This document shows positions 51,346-60,480 of a stretch of 64,000 nt of DNA, in pieces (position 1 is the stretch's first letter; each line of letters opens with the position of its first letter). The DNA is from Methanothermobacter tenebrarum (GTDB lineage: Archaea > Methanobacteriota > Methanobacteria > Methanobacteriales > DSM-23052): positions 992,001-1,056,000 of the forward strand of contig NZ_AP025698.1 in the NCBI RefSeq assembly GCF_023167465.1, read 5' to 3'. Both the position numbers and the translations under genes were made by a program. A model generated the notes under the pieces. The model had not been told where the DNA came from. It did no database searches and was given only the letters and a program-made list of their open reading frames with translations.

Positions 51346-52362
51346 TTAGGGACATTCTATGGCGGCTGGTTTTCCCAGCTCCCCCATTATTTTGAATTTT
51401 TTGCCTGTGATCTTTTCTGTGACGTGTATGTTGGTGTAGGCGTGCATTGAGAATTCAACGGTTCTTATTATGGATTCTCCTGCAATTGACATGTATGGTA
51501 TGATCTGATCCCCCATGTACTTATCTAGTGGCGCCCCATTTTCTAGAAATTTTATCAGTCCTTCTGCGGCTTCTTTCCCAACGGTTTCTGCTGGTTTCCC
51601 CTTTTCACCGAGTGAACTGGCCCCTATTCTGGTGTTGCCCTCGGCCCAGAGTATTATACCCGAGCCTGGTGATAGTGTGTCATTGGAATGTTCTATTCTT
51701 ATATCTGCTTCTAGTCCCTTTTCTTGTAATTTTTCTTGGGCTGCCCGGGCTTGCCTCTCTGCAACGTGTAATGGGAGTTTACCGGCGTGTGATATCCCCT
51801 TTATGGAGTCTATTTTGGCTTTTGTCAATTTTATTGGTTTTAGTCTTTTTATGGGTTGTATCATCGCTTCTATGGTGCCCCCACCCTTTGGGTAGTATCC
51901 TCTCTTTAGTAGTTTTATTTTTCCCTTGTAGCCCATCTTTTCTAATAATGGGAGTGTTACATTTTTTATGTAGTCTATTGGTGGTGACCATTTGACATCG
52001 GTTCCTCCCCGTATTTTGAATGTTGTTTTGTCTTCTGCGAATGCTGCGGGTATCATGAGGGCTTGGAGTACTAGTCCTATGCTACCTGCAGTTTTAACAT
52101 CGAAGTAGAAGTTTCCCCCTTTTATTCTCTGTGGTGTGAATTTGATTTCCATGGATCCTACTTCGGCCCCTTCTATCCTGGCTTTTGATAGTTTGGCTAG
52201 TGCTTTGACTGCTGTTAGGTGTTGGTATGATAGGCCCTTTTTGGGCCTGTTGGCCCTTATGTTGTATATTCTTATTGGGGTTGATGTTAGGGCTGCGAGT
52301 GCTGTGGCTATTCTTACGAGGGCGCCCCCTCCTTCACCGAATGATCCGTCGATTTCAAGCAA
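51346..52362 (-). CDS. rtcA: RNA 3'-terminal phosphate cyclase
   Basis: 338 residues. Converts RNA 3'-phosphate to 2',3'-cyclic phosphate with ATP. DGSFGEGGGALVRIATALAA is the family N-terminus (usual form GEGGGQILR), GLSYQHLTAVKALAKLSKA, and KRGYYPKGGGTIEA. Start is a TTG at 52362 with GGAGG 7 nt upstream. The gene is 3 nt behind the PLP enzyme gene and ends 4 nt from birA, convergently. Confidence 0.92.
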   Translation of the reverse strand: MLEIDGSFGEGGGALVRIATALAALTSTPIRIYNIRANRPKKGLSYQHLTAVKALAKLSKARIEGAEVGSMEIKFTPQRIKGGNFYFDVKTAGSIGLVLQALMIPAAFAEDKTTFKIRGGTDVKWSPPIDYIKNVTLPLLEKMGYKGKIKLLKRGYYPKGGGTIEAMIQPIKRLKPIKLTKAKIDSIKGISHAGKLPLHVAERQARAAQEKLQEKGLEADIRIEHSNDTLSPGSGIILWAEGNTRIGASSLGEKGKPAETVGKEAAEGLIKFLENGAPLDKYMGDQIIPYMSIAGESIIRTVEFSMHAYTNIHVTEKITGKKFKIMGELGKPAAIECP

Positions 52363-52365
52363 AGG

Positions 52366-53526
52366 TTAGCCTCCTAGTATCTTTTTCGCCTTTTCAGGTT
52401 CTATTATTGTGTCTAATAGTTTTTGGAATGTTTCTTCTAGGATTCTTGTTATCTGGTCTGGTTTTAGTCTTTGGGCGTCTGGTGCTGAGAGGTCTAGTCT
52501 GAGTGTTGGGGATGCTCCTGGCATCCCAGCAGCTGGTATTGTTATTATCCCATGTTCCTGGAGTAGTAGCATGGCCCAGAGGTATGATGTCTCCTGTGGG
52601 GATAATCTTGTTTTAACATTGCGTTTTTCTATTTCTTTTTTTATCTCCTCTGGGCGGATCATAACACCCGTGGGGGTCTTCTGGAAGCCCTTGAAGGATC
52701 TTTTAAGTTTTTCGTATACTTCATCCCTTAGTTTGATGGCTTTGATGAGTCTTGTGGGTTCGAATTCTTCTAGTGCCCTTACCATGGCTGCTATGAGGGG
52801 TGGTTGTGCTTCAAGGCCGAACTTGTATGCTACACTCTTTATCCTTTTGACTAGTCTGGCTTTTCCTGCTAGTATTCCGCCACGGGGTCCGTTCATGAGC
52901 TTGTCTGTGCTCGTAATCGCCAGGTCGGCTCCTAGTTCTATCGCCTTGGGTTGTTTGTATATTATCGTCCTTAGGCGGGCCCCTGATGCGTCATCAACCA
53001 CTGTTGGGATCCTTGCCTTCTTTGATAGGCTGATTATCCTTTTGAATTCTTCTATCTCTATTATCTTGTGGTCCATGGTGGCTCCTGTTATGAAGATGAG
53101 CTTCGTCCCCGGGGGTGTGTAAAATTCTTTGATGTTATCAAATTCTAGGTATTCTGCTCCTCTGACCTTGGCACTTTCAGGTACTGAAGGGTGTGACGGG
53201 GATTCTGGGAGGTAGTGTATGATTTTGCCTCCGGGTTTTGTTAGGGCTATTATTGTGGCGAGTATCCCGGCTGTTGTACGGTTGAATGCTATGACCTCCT
53301 CTCCTCCCAGATGTTCCACTGCCAATCTTTTGAGTTTTTCCTCGTATATGGCAGGTCCAATATACGTTTCTAGGAGCCTTTTATCCTCTTTTTTTATTGG
53401 GAATCCGCCCGCGAGGCCTGTGAGGTCATAGAGGGCCTCTCTACCCTTCTCATTTATGGTTGATCTGATTATCCTGAAGGCTTGTTCTTTTTTTAATATT
53501 TCATCTTCAGGTCCTCTGATGAGCAT
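52366..53526 (-). CDS. PLP-dependent enzyme, MJ0158/TIGR03576 family
   Basis: 386 residues of the fold-type I aminotransferase/SelA-like group. FNRTTAGILATIIALTKPGGK, VVDDASGARLRT (the PLP-ring aspartate) and TSTDKLMNGPRGGILAG with the expected Schiff-base lysine. Methanogen proteins of this family were long called selenocysteine synthase-like but their reaction is unresolved. The ATG at 53526 lacks a strong ribosome-binding site. Co-transcribed between the NYN gene and rtcA. Confidence 0.82.
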   Translation of the reverse strand: MLIRGPEDEILKKEQAFRIIRSTINEKGREALYDLTGLAGGFPIKKEDKRLLETYIGPAIYEEKLKRLAVEHLGGEEVIAFNRTTAGILATIIALTKPGGKIIHYLPESPSHPSVPESAKVRGAEYLEFDNIKEFYTPPGTKLIFITGATMDHKIIEIEEFKRIISLSKKARIPTVVDDASGARLRTIIYKQPKAIELGADLAITSTDKLMNGPRGGILAGKARLVKRIKSVAYKFGLEAQPPLIAAMVRALEEFEPTRLIKAIKLRDEVYEKLKRSFKGFQKTPTGVMIRPEEIKKEIEKRNVKTRLSPQETSYLWAMLLLQEHGIITIPAAGMPGASPTLRLDLSAPDAQRLKPDQITRILEETFQKLLDTIIEPEKAKKILGG

Positions 53527-53549
53527 GTTCAATTATAGGGGCCCCCATG

Positions 53550-54059
53550 CTATTCCTTTGGCTTTTTGGTTTTTTCTTCAGATTTTATTACTATTGCATC
53601 ATCTGCAGCATTTTTTAGTGCGGCGCTGAAACCGGGCTCTGCTCCGATGACAATAGTATATTTGCCATTTTCTTTTGCCTTGTTGATTATGGGGAGAAAA
53701 TCAGCGTCACGAGTCATTAAAGCTATTATATCAATATTAGGATTATAGATAAGCTCCATGGCCTCCACGGCCATGTAAACATCAGTATCCCCCGCGACGA
53801 CTATCGGAGTGAAGCCCTGGTTTACGATGGCTTCTATAAGCTTATCAGAAGCGTATTGGTTTAAGAGGACTTTACCAACCCTCATATTACCATACTCTGA
53901 TAATATCTTCTTCACAAGGTCTAGGTCTAAGCTGAACTCTTTCCTGAGCATGTTAGGACCATCAACAAGCAAACCAATATTCTTATCCTCAGACTCCTTC
54001 TTCTTTATAGGTATATAATCCCTAATCGATGTTAGTTTTTCAAAACGGCGCATTTTCAT
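53550..54059 (-). CDS. NYN-domain RNase-like protein (TIGR00288 family)
   Basis: 169 residues. PIN-like NYN fold: GLLVDGPNMLRKEFSLDL with the first acidic residue, AGDTDVYMAVEAMELIYNPNIDIIALMTRDADFLPIINKAKENGKY with the D-x-D-F-x-P cluster of metal-binding acids. Such proteins cleave or bind RNA; the target in archaea is unknown. First gene of a NYN-PLP enzyme-rtcA unit, which pairs a putative RNase with an enzyme acting on RNA 3' phosphates. Confidence 0.85.
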   Translation of the reverse strand: MKMRRFEKLTSIRDYIPIKKKESEDKNIGLLVDGPNMLRKEFSLDLDLVKKILSEYGNMRVGKVLLNQYASDKLIEAIVNQGFTPIVVAGDTDVYMAVEAMELIYNPNIDIIALMTRDADFLPIINKAKENGKYTIVIGAEPGFSAALKNAADDAIVIKSEEKTKKPKE

Positions 54060-54106
54060 CCTCCAATATTCATCTTAGTTCTTTACCTCCCAGTTTATCC
54101 TAAGAG

Positions 54107-54147
54107 ACTCGCCCCACATACTCTCTGGGACTCTCCACTTGGCGAGT
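54107..54147 (-). promoter_or_regulatory. Inverted repeat in the leader of the NYN operon
   Basis: ACTCGCC and GGCGAGT, 7 bp perfect, enclose 27 nt. On the minus strand it follows an A/T-rich box (ACTATTAAATAG, about 54155-54165) and precedes the start codon at 54059 by about 50 nt, so it would sit in the 5' leader. Possible regulatory hairpin. Confidence 0.35.
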
Positions 54148-54246
54148 ATTATAAAAAAATTCCTATTTAATAGTATGTTTTTTGTCTTCTTTTATTCCTT
54201 TCCATATGAAAACTTTAGAAATATAGTTAGTCACAAAATTAAACTT

Positions 54247-55011
54247 CTAGAATATTAACCTTTTGGGGGCTGATGAGCACATCCAATTGATATGCTTTTC
54301 TTTTAATCCACCTTGGATGAGGGACACTATAAACCATTTAAGCCCATCTACCGGGGGTGGGTTATGTTCCTGGCCAAGGTCTGTGGCAATTATACACTTT
54401 CTATATCCAACATATTCTATAGCCTCTATAATCCTACCCAAGGGTAGTTGTTCATGGAAACATGCTACAAGGCAATGTTCAAGGATCGCATGCCTTGACA
54501 TTTCCCTCTGCTCTTCTAAACTTGCACCCACCACTCCCGTCAGGGGGTGATTGACTAGTATCCTCTGTATCCCGGTGGATCTTGCCAAATCTATAAGTTC
54601 AAGGATCTCATATGGTCTAAGGTGTCCTGTTGCAAGTACTAGGTCATGTTCTGCTATAACATCTAAAACCTCCCCAACATTTGAAAGGTTAACCTTTTCC
54701 CTTGAAATTGTAAGCATCCACACGAATCTCCCCCCAAGTTCTGCCGAGGCCTCCACAGCACTAGGATTCAAGCTCCCGATGGTCTCATTGAGTGTCACAC
54801 CACCTATGACCTTCAAGCCCGTGACCTTAGATGCTATCCTAGCCCTTGAGGCGGTTGGTTCAACATGACTCTTTATTACTATGGCCTCCATTTCTTCAAG
54901 TCGAGCCTGTCTTGCAACTTCGATATCATCCAATAATCTAGGTACTATATCCGGTCCCGGGTGGATGTGGGTATCTATCATCCCCTGCAGGTTAACATTT
55001 AACCTTCTCAT
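54247..55011 (-). CDS. Amidohydrolase-like metal-dependent hydrolase (DUF6282-type)
   Basis: About 254 residues. The metal site begins with MIDTHIHPGPD (H-x-H), then AIVIKSHVEPT (K and H), LVLATGHLRPYE, ILVNHPLTG and IIATDLGQEHNPPPVDG (final Asp), matching the TIM-barrel amidohydrolase/PHP-like layout. Substrate unknown. The ATG at 55011 has a GGTGAAAA site; ATGs at 55026 and 54981 are alternatives. It overlaps the fumarase beta gene by 20 nt, so expression is coupled. Confidence 0.75.
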   Translation of the reverse strand: MRRLNVNLQGMIDTHIHPGPDIVPRLLDDIEVARQARLEEMEAIVIKSHVEPTASRARIASKVTGLKVIGGVTLNETIGSLNPSAVEASAELGGRFVWMLTISREKVNLSNVGEVLDVIAEHDLVLATGHLRPYEILELIDLARSTGIQRILVNHPLTGVVGASLEEQREMSRHAILEHCLVACFHEQLPLGRIIEAIEYVGYRKCIIATDLGQEHNPPPVDGLKWFIVSLIQGGLKEKHINWMCSSAPKRLIF

Positions 55012-55552
55012 ACAAGTTTTCACCATTGGAGTCCATGGTAACGATCAAAGGCCCGAAGTCCTGGACTTCGAACTCCCATATAGCCTCTGGGATGCCAAGG
55101 CTTGGCCAGTAAACCCTCCTAACCCTTTTAACATTCTCTGCGTAGAGTGCCGCGCATCCACCAACCGCTGCAAGGTAAACTGCACATTCCCTGGTTAAAG
55201 CATCCTGCACGCTCTTATCCATACCACCCTTGCCTATTATCGCCTTAACGCCTAAACTTATGATCCTGGACTGGTATGGGTTCATTCTAGCGCTTGTTGT
55301 CGGCCCTACAACGATAAGATCCACAGGGGGGTCCTCTATAATATCCCCATCGAGGGGTCCCCTTTGTCTTATTATAGGCCCCGCGTGGAATATCACAGTC
55401 CCTTTTAGGTCATATGGCGCCCCCTCTCTTATCATCTTCTCATGTGCACGGTCACGGGCCGTGAATATCCTCCCTGAAATATAGACGATATCACCTATCC
55501 TAAGCCCTTTAACATCCTCATCAGATAATGGTGTTTTAAGTTTCACTTCCAC
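54992..55552 (-). CDS. fumB: Fumarate hydratase beta subunit (C-terminal domain, class I)
   Basis: 186 residues, the C-terminal part of [4Fe-4S] fumarase, which in methanogens is a separate subunit. LKTPLSDEDVKGLRIGDIVYISGRIFTARDRAHEKM, FHAGPIIR, VGPTTSARMNPYQ and GKGGMD are the family motifs. It converts fumarate and malate in the incomplete reductive TCA branch fed by pyruvate carboxylase. Start is a GTG at 55552 with GGGGGG upstream. The alpha subunit is not in the window. Confidence 0.93.
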   Translation of the reverse strand: MEVKLKTPLSDEDVKGLRIGDIVYISGRIFTARDRAHEKMIREGAPYDLKGTVIFHAGPIIRQRGPLDGDIIEDPPVDLIVVGPTTSARMNPYQSRIISLGVKAIIGKGGMDKSVQDALTRECAVYLAAVGGCAALYAENVKRVRRVYWPSLGIPEAIWEFEVQDFGPLIVTMDSNGENLYEKVKC

Positions 55553-55655
55553 TCTTATCAGCCCCCCAATCTAAAGGGTGGAAACCCATCAAATTTTATT
55601 GGGGTGATTTTATAGTAAATATTTTTATCCTAGGTGAGATACCTAATGTTAGACA

Positions 55656-57530
55656 ATGGGGGGAGAATCAAAATTGTCGAGTACAAAGAACATCATGAGC
55701 CTTTCAAAGTATATTATGAGCTTGCCTCCTACTAGGATCTCCCTACTCTCAATGATATTCCTAAGTTTCATCATTGGGGCTGTTGGATTCCTATTAGATC
55801 CTGTTAAGACCGGTCTTCTCGAGGATATAGTTGATGGTGGCACTAGTGGTGTTATAATATTTGGATTTGGGTCTATCATGGCCGGTGCCTTAACACAACC
55901 CTGGGTTAATTCTCTTGGCGGCCGGAGGATGAAAATGAAACAGTCAATGTTCCTCGCCTTCTTTTCCATGCTAATATTCTCACTGGTATACCTTATAGGT
56001 TGCATATCCTCAACCCTGTTTGGGGCGGATCTTATAATCAATTTCATAATCTTGGCTTCTGCTATCATTTTCGCCTTCAGACTCATTGTCATATGGGGTA
56101 CCTCCAATATTAGCTTCTTAAATTCCATGCTTATTGCGGCAATTCAACCAGCCCTCATAATCTCCATGGATATCGTGGTGGTTTTCTTCAGTCTTACAAC
56201 TACTAACATTGGCTATTTCAGCATACTAGCATTCCTTGTTAAGGCTATAGTAGCATCAGCCATCCTAATATTGGCCATCTACTCATTTGTGCTCGTGGTT
56301 GAATCTCCCATGCGACGCAACCTTGGGGTTGGCTCCCTAGAATTTTTAAGCCTTTTCCTATCCCACATCAGCGAGGATTCACCAGCACTCGAAGGCCTCT
56401 TCGAGGAAATAGGCGAGCCAATAGACACCATCATAGGCGTGATAGCATTCAAAAAGGGTTCAAAACTTAAAAGCCTATTCCTGAGCCCATCCGTACACCC
56501 AGGGCCAATTGGTAGTATCGGTGGGGGTAACATGCCCACAATACTCGCTGAAAAATTTAACACCTTCACGATGGTAGCCCACGGACCATCAACCCACGAC
56601 TTCAACCCAGTATCTACAAAGGAAATCGAAAAAATGGAAAAGGCTATAAAAAATGTCCTAGATGATATGGAATACCACAACCATGCCAGCAGATTCCATC
56701 GGCTGGAAAATGATAATGCCAAGATTGGAGTGCAATTCTTCGGTGACGGTTTATTATTGTTGGCAACAATGGCACCCCATGGCTTTGATGATATTGACTT
56801 TGGCGTGGGCCTCTCACTCATAAACCTCGCCAAGAGCCGTTGCAATTCAAAGAATGTTATACTAGTCGATTGCCATAACTCATTCAAAGGGGAAGCTAGC
56901 AGGGTCATGCCAGGTAACAGTGAAGTTTTTGATCTTATGGACGCCCTTGATGGGCTTAAATGTCCAGGGGATATGAAAAATTTAAAGGTTGGCTGCGCAT
57001 CCAACAGCCTAGATGGACTATCAAAGGAAGATGGTGTGGGTCAAAGTGGTGTGAAAGTTCTCCTAGTAGAGGTCGATGGTCAGAGGACAGCCTACATCCT
57101 CCTTGATGCCAATAACATGGTCCAGGGTTTCAGGGAGGAAATACTTGAAAGTGTAAAGTCCCTAGGCATCGAGGATGGGGAGGTGATGACCACCGACACA
57201 CATTATGTGAACACCCTCTCAGGAGGCCATAATCCCGTGGGTAAAAGGAAAAAAGACAAGATCCTAGAGGCTATAATTGGATGCGTAGAATCTGCAGTTG
57301 ATGATCTGGAACCAGTGGAGGTGGCCTGTGCCACTGCAAGGGTGAAAAATCTTAACACCCTAGGCCCTACTAATTCAACAGAACTTGTATCCACTATAAG
57401 TTCTATCGTAGCTGTTAGCAGGATACTGGCCCCGATAATATTCCTGGTAGCATTAATGTTCGTCCTTGTATGGATATTCTATCTCAACTTTAGATCGTGG
57501 TTGTGGTTAACAGGATCGCCCATACCATGA
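55656..57530 (+). CDS. DUF2070 family archaeal membrane protein
   Basis: 624 residues. The N-terminal ~220 residues hold about six to seven membrane helices, followed by a large soluble domain (225-590) with SVHPGPIGSIGGGNMPTILAEKF, HGPSTHDFNPV, ILVDCHNSF, and TDTHYVNTLSGGHNPVG, and a final helix at about 595-615. Histidines in HPGP, HGPSTHD and DCHN look like a metal site, but function is unknown. The ATG at 55656 precedes a GGGGGGAG; a TTG at 55674 just after that site may be the true start. Confidence 0.85.
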   Translation: MGGESKLSSTKNIMSLSKYIMSLPPTRISLLSMIFLSFIIGAVGFLLDPVKTGLLEDIVDGGTSGVIIFGFGSIMAGALTQPWVNSLGGRRMKMKQSMFLAFFSMLIFSLVYLIGCISSTLFGADLIINFIILASAIIFAFRLIVIWGTSNISFLNSMLIAAIQPALIISMDIVVVFFSLTTTNIGYFSILAFLVKAIVASAILILAIYSFVLVVESPMRRNLGVGSLEFLSLFLSHISEDSPALEGLFEEIGEPIDTIIGVIAFKKGSKLKSLFLSPSVHPGPIGSIGGGNMPTILAEKFNTFTMVAHGPSTHDFNPVSTKEIEKMEKAIKNVLDDMEYHNHASRFHRLENDNAKIGVQFFGDGLLLLATMAPHGFDDIDFGVGLSLINLAKSRCNSKNVILVDCHNSFKGEASRVMPGNSEVFDLMDALDGLKCPGDMKNLKVGCASNSLDGLSKEDGVGQSGVKVLLVEVDGQRTAYILLDANNMVQGFREEILESVKSLGIEDGEVMTTDTHYVNTLSGGHNPVGKRKKDKILEAIIGCVESAVDDLEPVEVACATARVKNLNTLGPTNSTELVSTISSIVAVSRILAPIIFLVALMFVLVWIFYLNFRSWLWLTGSPIP

Positions 57531-57777
57531 ACCAGACAAATATGAATGGGAGAACACCATTTGACAGCCATCCCTTAAAACCGCCAACTTCTTCCTTTTC
57601 AAAGATCCTCTCGGCAATATTCCCTGCTAAGAGGAGGATGATAAGGCCCATGAATGTTCCAAGCGCCTGATTTTTACCGAGCGCTGGTATGGAGCCGCCT
57701 GATACTATGAATGAGATTATAGCAGCTATAAAACCTGCCAGGCTATGGATTGCTGTTATCTTGGCATCAACGTCCAT
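57490..57777 (-). CDS. Small three-helix membrane protein (EMC6-like)
   Basis: 95 residues with three hydrophobic segments (about 9-27, 38-56 and 70-92) separated by short polar loops (GGSIPALGKNQ, EKEEVGGFKGW). The size and topology fit the EMC6/DUF5379-like partners of Oxa1-superfamily insertases. This is an inference from layout, not from sequence matches. Its 3' end overlaps DUF2070 by 41 nt convergently. Confidence 0.6.
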   Translation of the reverse strand: MDVDAKITAIHSLAGFIAAIISFIVSGGSIPALGKNQALGTFMGLIILLLAGNIAERIFEKEEVGGFKGWLSNGVLPFIFVWFMVWAILLTTTTI

Positions 57778-57825
57778 CTAAATCTTACCTCCATGAAAAA
57801 ATTCATAAAGGATGTTATCATCTAA

Positions 57826-57834
57826 TTTATATAA
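57826..57834 (+). promoter_or_regulatory. TATA box of the rqcH gene
   Basis: TTTATATAA lies about 45 nt before the ATG at 57875. The transcript would start near 57857, leaving a short leader with the GGTGA ribosome-binding site. Confidence 0.5.
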
Positions 57835-57874
57835 AAGTTGCCACTCATGATCTATTCTTTTTTATGGTGAACCT

Positions 57875-59821
57875 ATGAAGACAATGTCAAATGTTGATGT
57901 TTTCGCAGTAGCCCATGAATTAGACAAACTATTAAAGGGTGCGAGGGTCGCTAAAGCCTACCAGCCATTAGAGGATACTATAATCTTGAGATTGCACGTT
58001 AAAGGGGAGGGTAGAGTAGATCTTCTCATACAAGCTGGTGTAAGAGCGCACCTGACACGTTACCCCCTGGAGAATCCTATGATACCACCATCGTTTCCAA
58101 TGTTACTCCGCAAACACCTGAAAGGTGGAACAATAGAAGGGGTTGAACAATACGATTTCGACCGGATACTGAAACTCAAAATAAAAAAGAACAAGATATA
58201 CACGCTAGTAATTGAACTATTCGGAAAGGGCAACATAATACTCCTAGACGAAGATGATAAGATAATATTACCATTTAGGAGGGAAGTGTGGAGTGGGAGG
58301 AAAATCCTCCCAGGAGAAACCTACAAACACCCCCCAGGCCAGGCCATAAACCCACTAGAATTTGACATGGACCAACTAGCCCAACAGATAAGAGGATCAG
58401 AGACAGACATCGTAAGAACCCTCGCACGCAGTGGACTAGGGGGCTTATACGCTGAAGAAGTCCTCTTAAGGGCGGGGATCCGGAAGAACCTGCCAGCGAA
58501 CAAACTAAACATAGATGATATTAAAAAAATCTATGACAGCATAAATGAAGTCTTCAAACCCCTTAAAAGATTAGATTTCACACCCAACATAATCCAAGAA
58601 AAAGACGTTATACCACTAGAACTTGAAATATACAAGGACCAAAAAAGAGAATATTACAATACCTATAACGAAGCCGCTGACGAATTCTTCTCAAAGAAAA
58701 TCCGGGAAAGGATAAAAAGGGAGAAAGAAGAAACATGGGAAGACAAAATAAGAAAATACGAGAAAAGACTGAGAATACAAGAAGGAACCCTTAAAGATTA
58801 CAAAAGAAAAGCCAAAGAATCCTCCCTAAAAGGCGACCTAATCTACTCAAACTACAAACTAATCCAAAACCTACTAGAGACCATATCAAAGGCCAGAAAA
58901 GAATACCCACACGAAGAAATACTTAAAAGAGTGAAAAAGGGTAAAAAAGAGAAAATACCCGAAGCCCAGATAATAGAATCACTCAACAGAAAAGGCAAAA
59001 TCACAATAAAAATAGAAGACAAAACAATAACCCTAGACGCAACAAAAAGCCTCGAAGAAAACGCAGAAGCATTCTATGAAAAGGCCAAAAAGGCCAAGAA
59101 GAAAATAGTTGGAGTGAAAGACGCTATCAAAGAAACCCGAAAGAAACTAGAAAAGGTCAAAGAAAAAAAGGAAACAGCACTCAAGAAGATAACCCTACCA
59201 GAAAAAAGAATCAAAAGAAAACTTAAATGGTTCGAAAAATTCAGATGGTTCATCTCATCCCAGGGCTTCCTAGTATTAGCTGGTAGAGACGCCACAACCA
59301 ATGAAATACTCGTAAAAAAATACATGGAACCCAAGGACATCTACCTCCACTCAGACATCCACGGAGCCCCATCAGTCATAATAAAAAGCAAAGGCGAGAA
59401 AATGCCAGAAAAGACGATAAAAGAAGCCGCAGTATTCGCCGCATCATTCTCCAACGCATGGAAACACGGATACAGTCACCTTGACGTTTACTGGGTCCAC
59501 CCCGAGCAGGTGACAAAAACGCCACCACCAGGAGAATACCTGCCAAAAGGGGCTTTTGTAATAAAAGGTCACAGAAACTATATAAGGGGCGTGCCACTCG
59601 AAATAGCAGTTGGCATAATAGACTATGAAGGTCCAAGGGTCATGAGCGGCCCTACAAGCGCCCTTAAAAAACATACCAAAGATTATGTTATAATAAAACC
59701 CGGTTACACCAAAAAAGAGGTCATAGCCAAGGAGATACTTAAAAGGATAGACCCCAGTCAGGTTTTCACCCTTGAGGATATTATGAGGGTTCTTCCACCC
59801 GGAAAGTGCAGCCTAGCCTAG
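57875..59821 (+). CDS. rqcH: Archaeal NFACT/Rqc2-family ribosome rescue factor RqcH
   Basis: 648 residues. NFACT-N domain at the start (SNVDVFAVAHELDKLLKGARV, with the D-x-R/N-type loop in GRVDLLIQAG), helix-hairpin region at 190-230, a long charged coiled coil (about 265-430, rich in K/E), then NFACT-R (about 445-560; WFISSQGFLVLAGRDATTNEIL, DIYLHSDIHGAPSVII). It binds 50S subunits with stuck peptidyl-tRNA and recruits tRNA-Ala to add C-terminal tails that mark the chain for degradation. Codons are A-rich. Confidence 0.9.
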   Translation: MKTMSNVDVFAVAHELDKLLKGARVAKAYQPLEDTIILRLHVKGEGRVDLLIQAGVRAHLTRYPLENPMIPPSFPMLLRKHLKGGTIEGVEQYDFDRILKLKIKKNKIYTLVIELFGKGNIILLDEDDKIILPFRREVWSGRKILPGETYKHPPGQAINPLEFDMDQLAQQIRGSETDIVRTLARSGLGGLYAEEVLLRAGIRKNLPANKLNIDDIKKIYDSINEVFKPLKRLDFTPNIIQEKDVIPLELEIYKDQKREYYNTYNEAADEFFSKKIRERIKREKEETWEDKIRKYEKRLRIQEGTLKDYKRKAKESSLKGDLIYSNYKLIQNLLETISKARKEYPHEEILKRVKKGKKEKIPEAQIIESLNRKGKITIKIEDKTITLDATKSLEENAEAFYEKAKKAKKKIVGVKDAIKETRKKLEKVKEKKETALKKITLPEKRIKRKLKWFEKFRWFISSQGFLVLAGRDATTNEILVKKYMEPKDIYLHSDIHGAPSVIIKSKGEKMPEKTIKEAAVFAASFSNAWKHGYSHLDVYWVHPEQVTKTPPPGEYLPKGAFVIKGHRNYIRGVPLEIAVGIIDYEGPRVMSGPTSALKKHTKDYVIIKPGYTKKEVIAKEILKRIDPSQVFTLEDIMRVLPPGKCSLA

Positions 59822-60114
59822 GATCTCCTTTTTTTCAAATGCTTTTTCAAGAGAAAATTTAAGTCGATGACATACTTTCCTTCCTCATCTGATACTATTA
59901 TGGAATCATCCTCGAGGAGCGGTGTCAAGTTAACCTCATAGATGCCATTTTCATGTATCATTATAGTCTCTATAGAACCACCCGGCCCTTTACCCTCCTG
60001 TCTCCTCCTCTTCTTATGAGTGTACTTGAAGTATCTGCCACCACACTTGGGACATCCATTTGAAAGCTCTGCAACACTCTTATACTTGGCGCCGCAGTTA
60101 ATGCACTGATGCAC
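59818..60114 (-). CDS. arvC: Zinc-ribbon protein of the Arv/Oap set (ArvC/OapC-like)
   Basis: 98 residues from the GTG at 60114, chosen because GGTGATT lies just upstream; the ATG at 60135 would lack a site. HQCINCGAKYKSVAELSNGCPKCGGRYF forms the ribbon, followed by a basic stretch and a C-terminal domain (GIYEVNLTPLLEDDSIIVSDEEGKYVIDL). It overlaps the DUF2073 gene by 17 nt. The three-gene set GTPase-DUF2073-zinc ribbon has been linked to extracellular vesicle formation in haloarchaea (ArvA/B/C), as I recall; function in methanogens is untested. Confidence 0.8.
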   Translation of the reverse strand: MHQCINCGAKYKSVAELSNGCPKCGGRYFKYTHKKRRRQEGKGPGGSIETIMIHENGIYEVNLTPLLEDDSIIVSDEEGKYVIDLNFLLKKHLKKRRS

Positions 60115-60466
60115 CAGAATCACCAATCTTCGCAATCATGGAAAGGAAATTGGACCTCTTTTTAACCGTCTTCATGACATTGGCTGGGCCGATTATGGTG
60201 AGTCCAATAGTCTTCTTCTTTGAGAAGCCGAAGAACGACTTTTCATCCTTTTCCAGGGTGTGTATATCTATACCCACAAAGTTTTCAATGTCTATTTCCC
60301 TCATCGTTGTTTCAATGAGCTCCGCCTCTTCTGATGGTGTGAGACTCCCCTCCAGTACTAGGATGTCACCATCCTTCACCCGTTCTATGATCATTGAAAT
60401 CTTTTCAAGACTACTCTTATCCTCAAGGGCCTTTGATGATAAAAAATCCATCTTTAAGCCTTCCAT
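60098..60466 (-). CDS. arvB: DUF2073 protein of the Arv/Oap set (ArvB/OapB-like)
   Basis: 122 residues, cytoplasmic, alpha/beta (LEKISMIIERVKDGDILVLEGSLTPSEEAELIETTMREID, VGIDIHTLEK and GLTIIGPANVMKTVKKRSN). This is the archaeal DUF2073/OapB family, found between a small GTPase and a zinc-ribbon gene, as here. Starts at 60466 (AGGGGTT site); an ATG 5 codons later is possible. Likely partner of the GTPase. Confidence 0.83.
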   Translation of the reverse strand: MEGLKMDFLSSKALEDKSSLEKISMIIERVKDGDILVLEGSLTPSEEAELIETTMREIDIENFVGIDIHTLEKDEKSFFGFSKKKTIGLTIIGPANVMKTVKKRSNFLSMIAKIGDSGASVH

Positions 60467-60480
60467 TTTTTTAACCCCTT

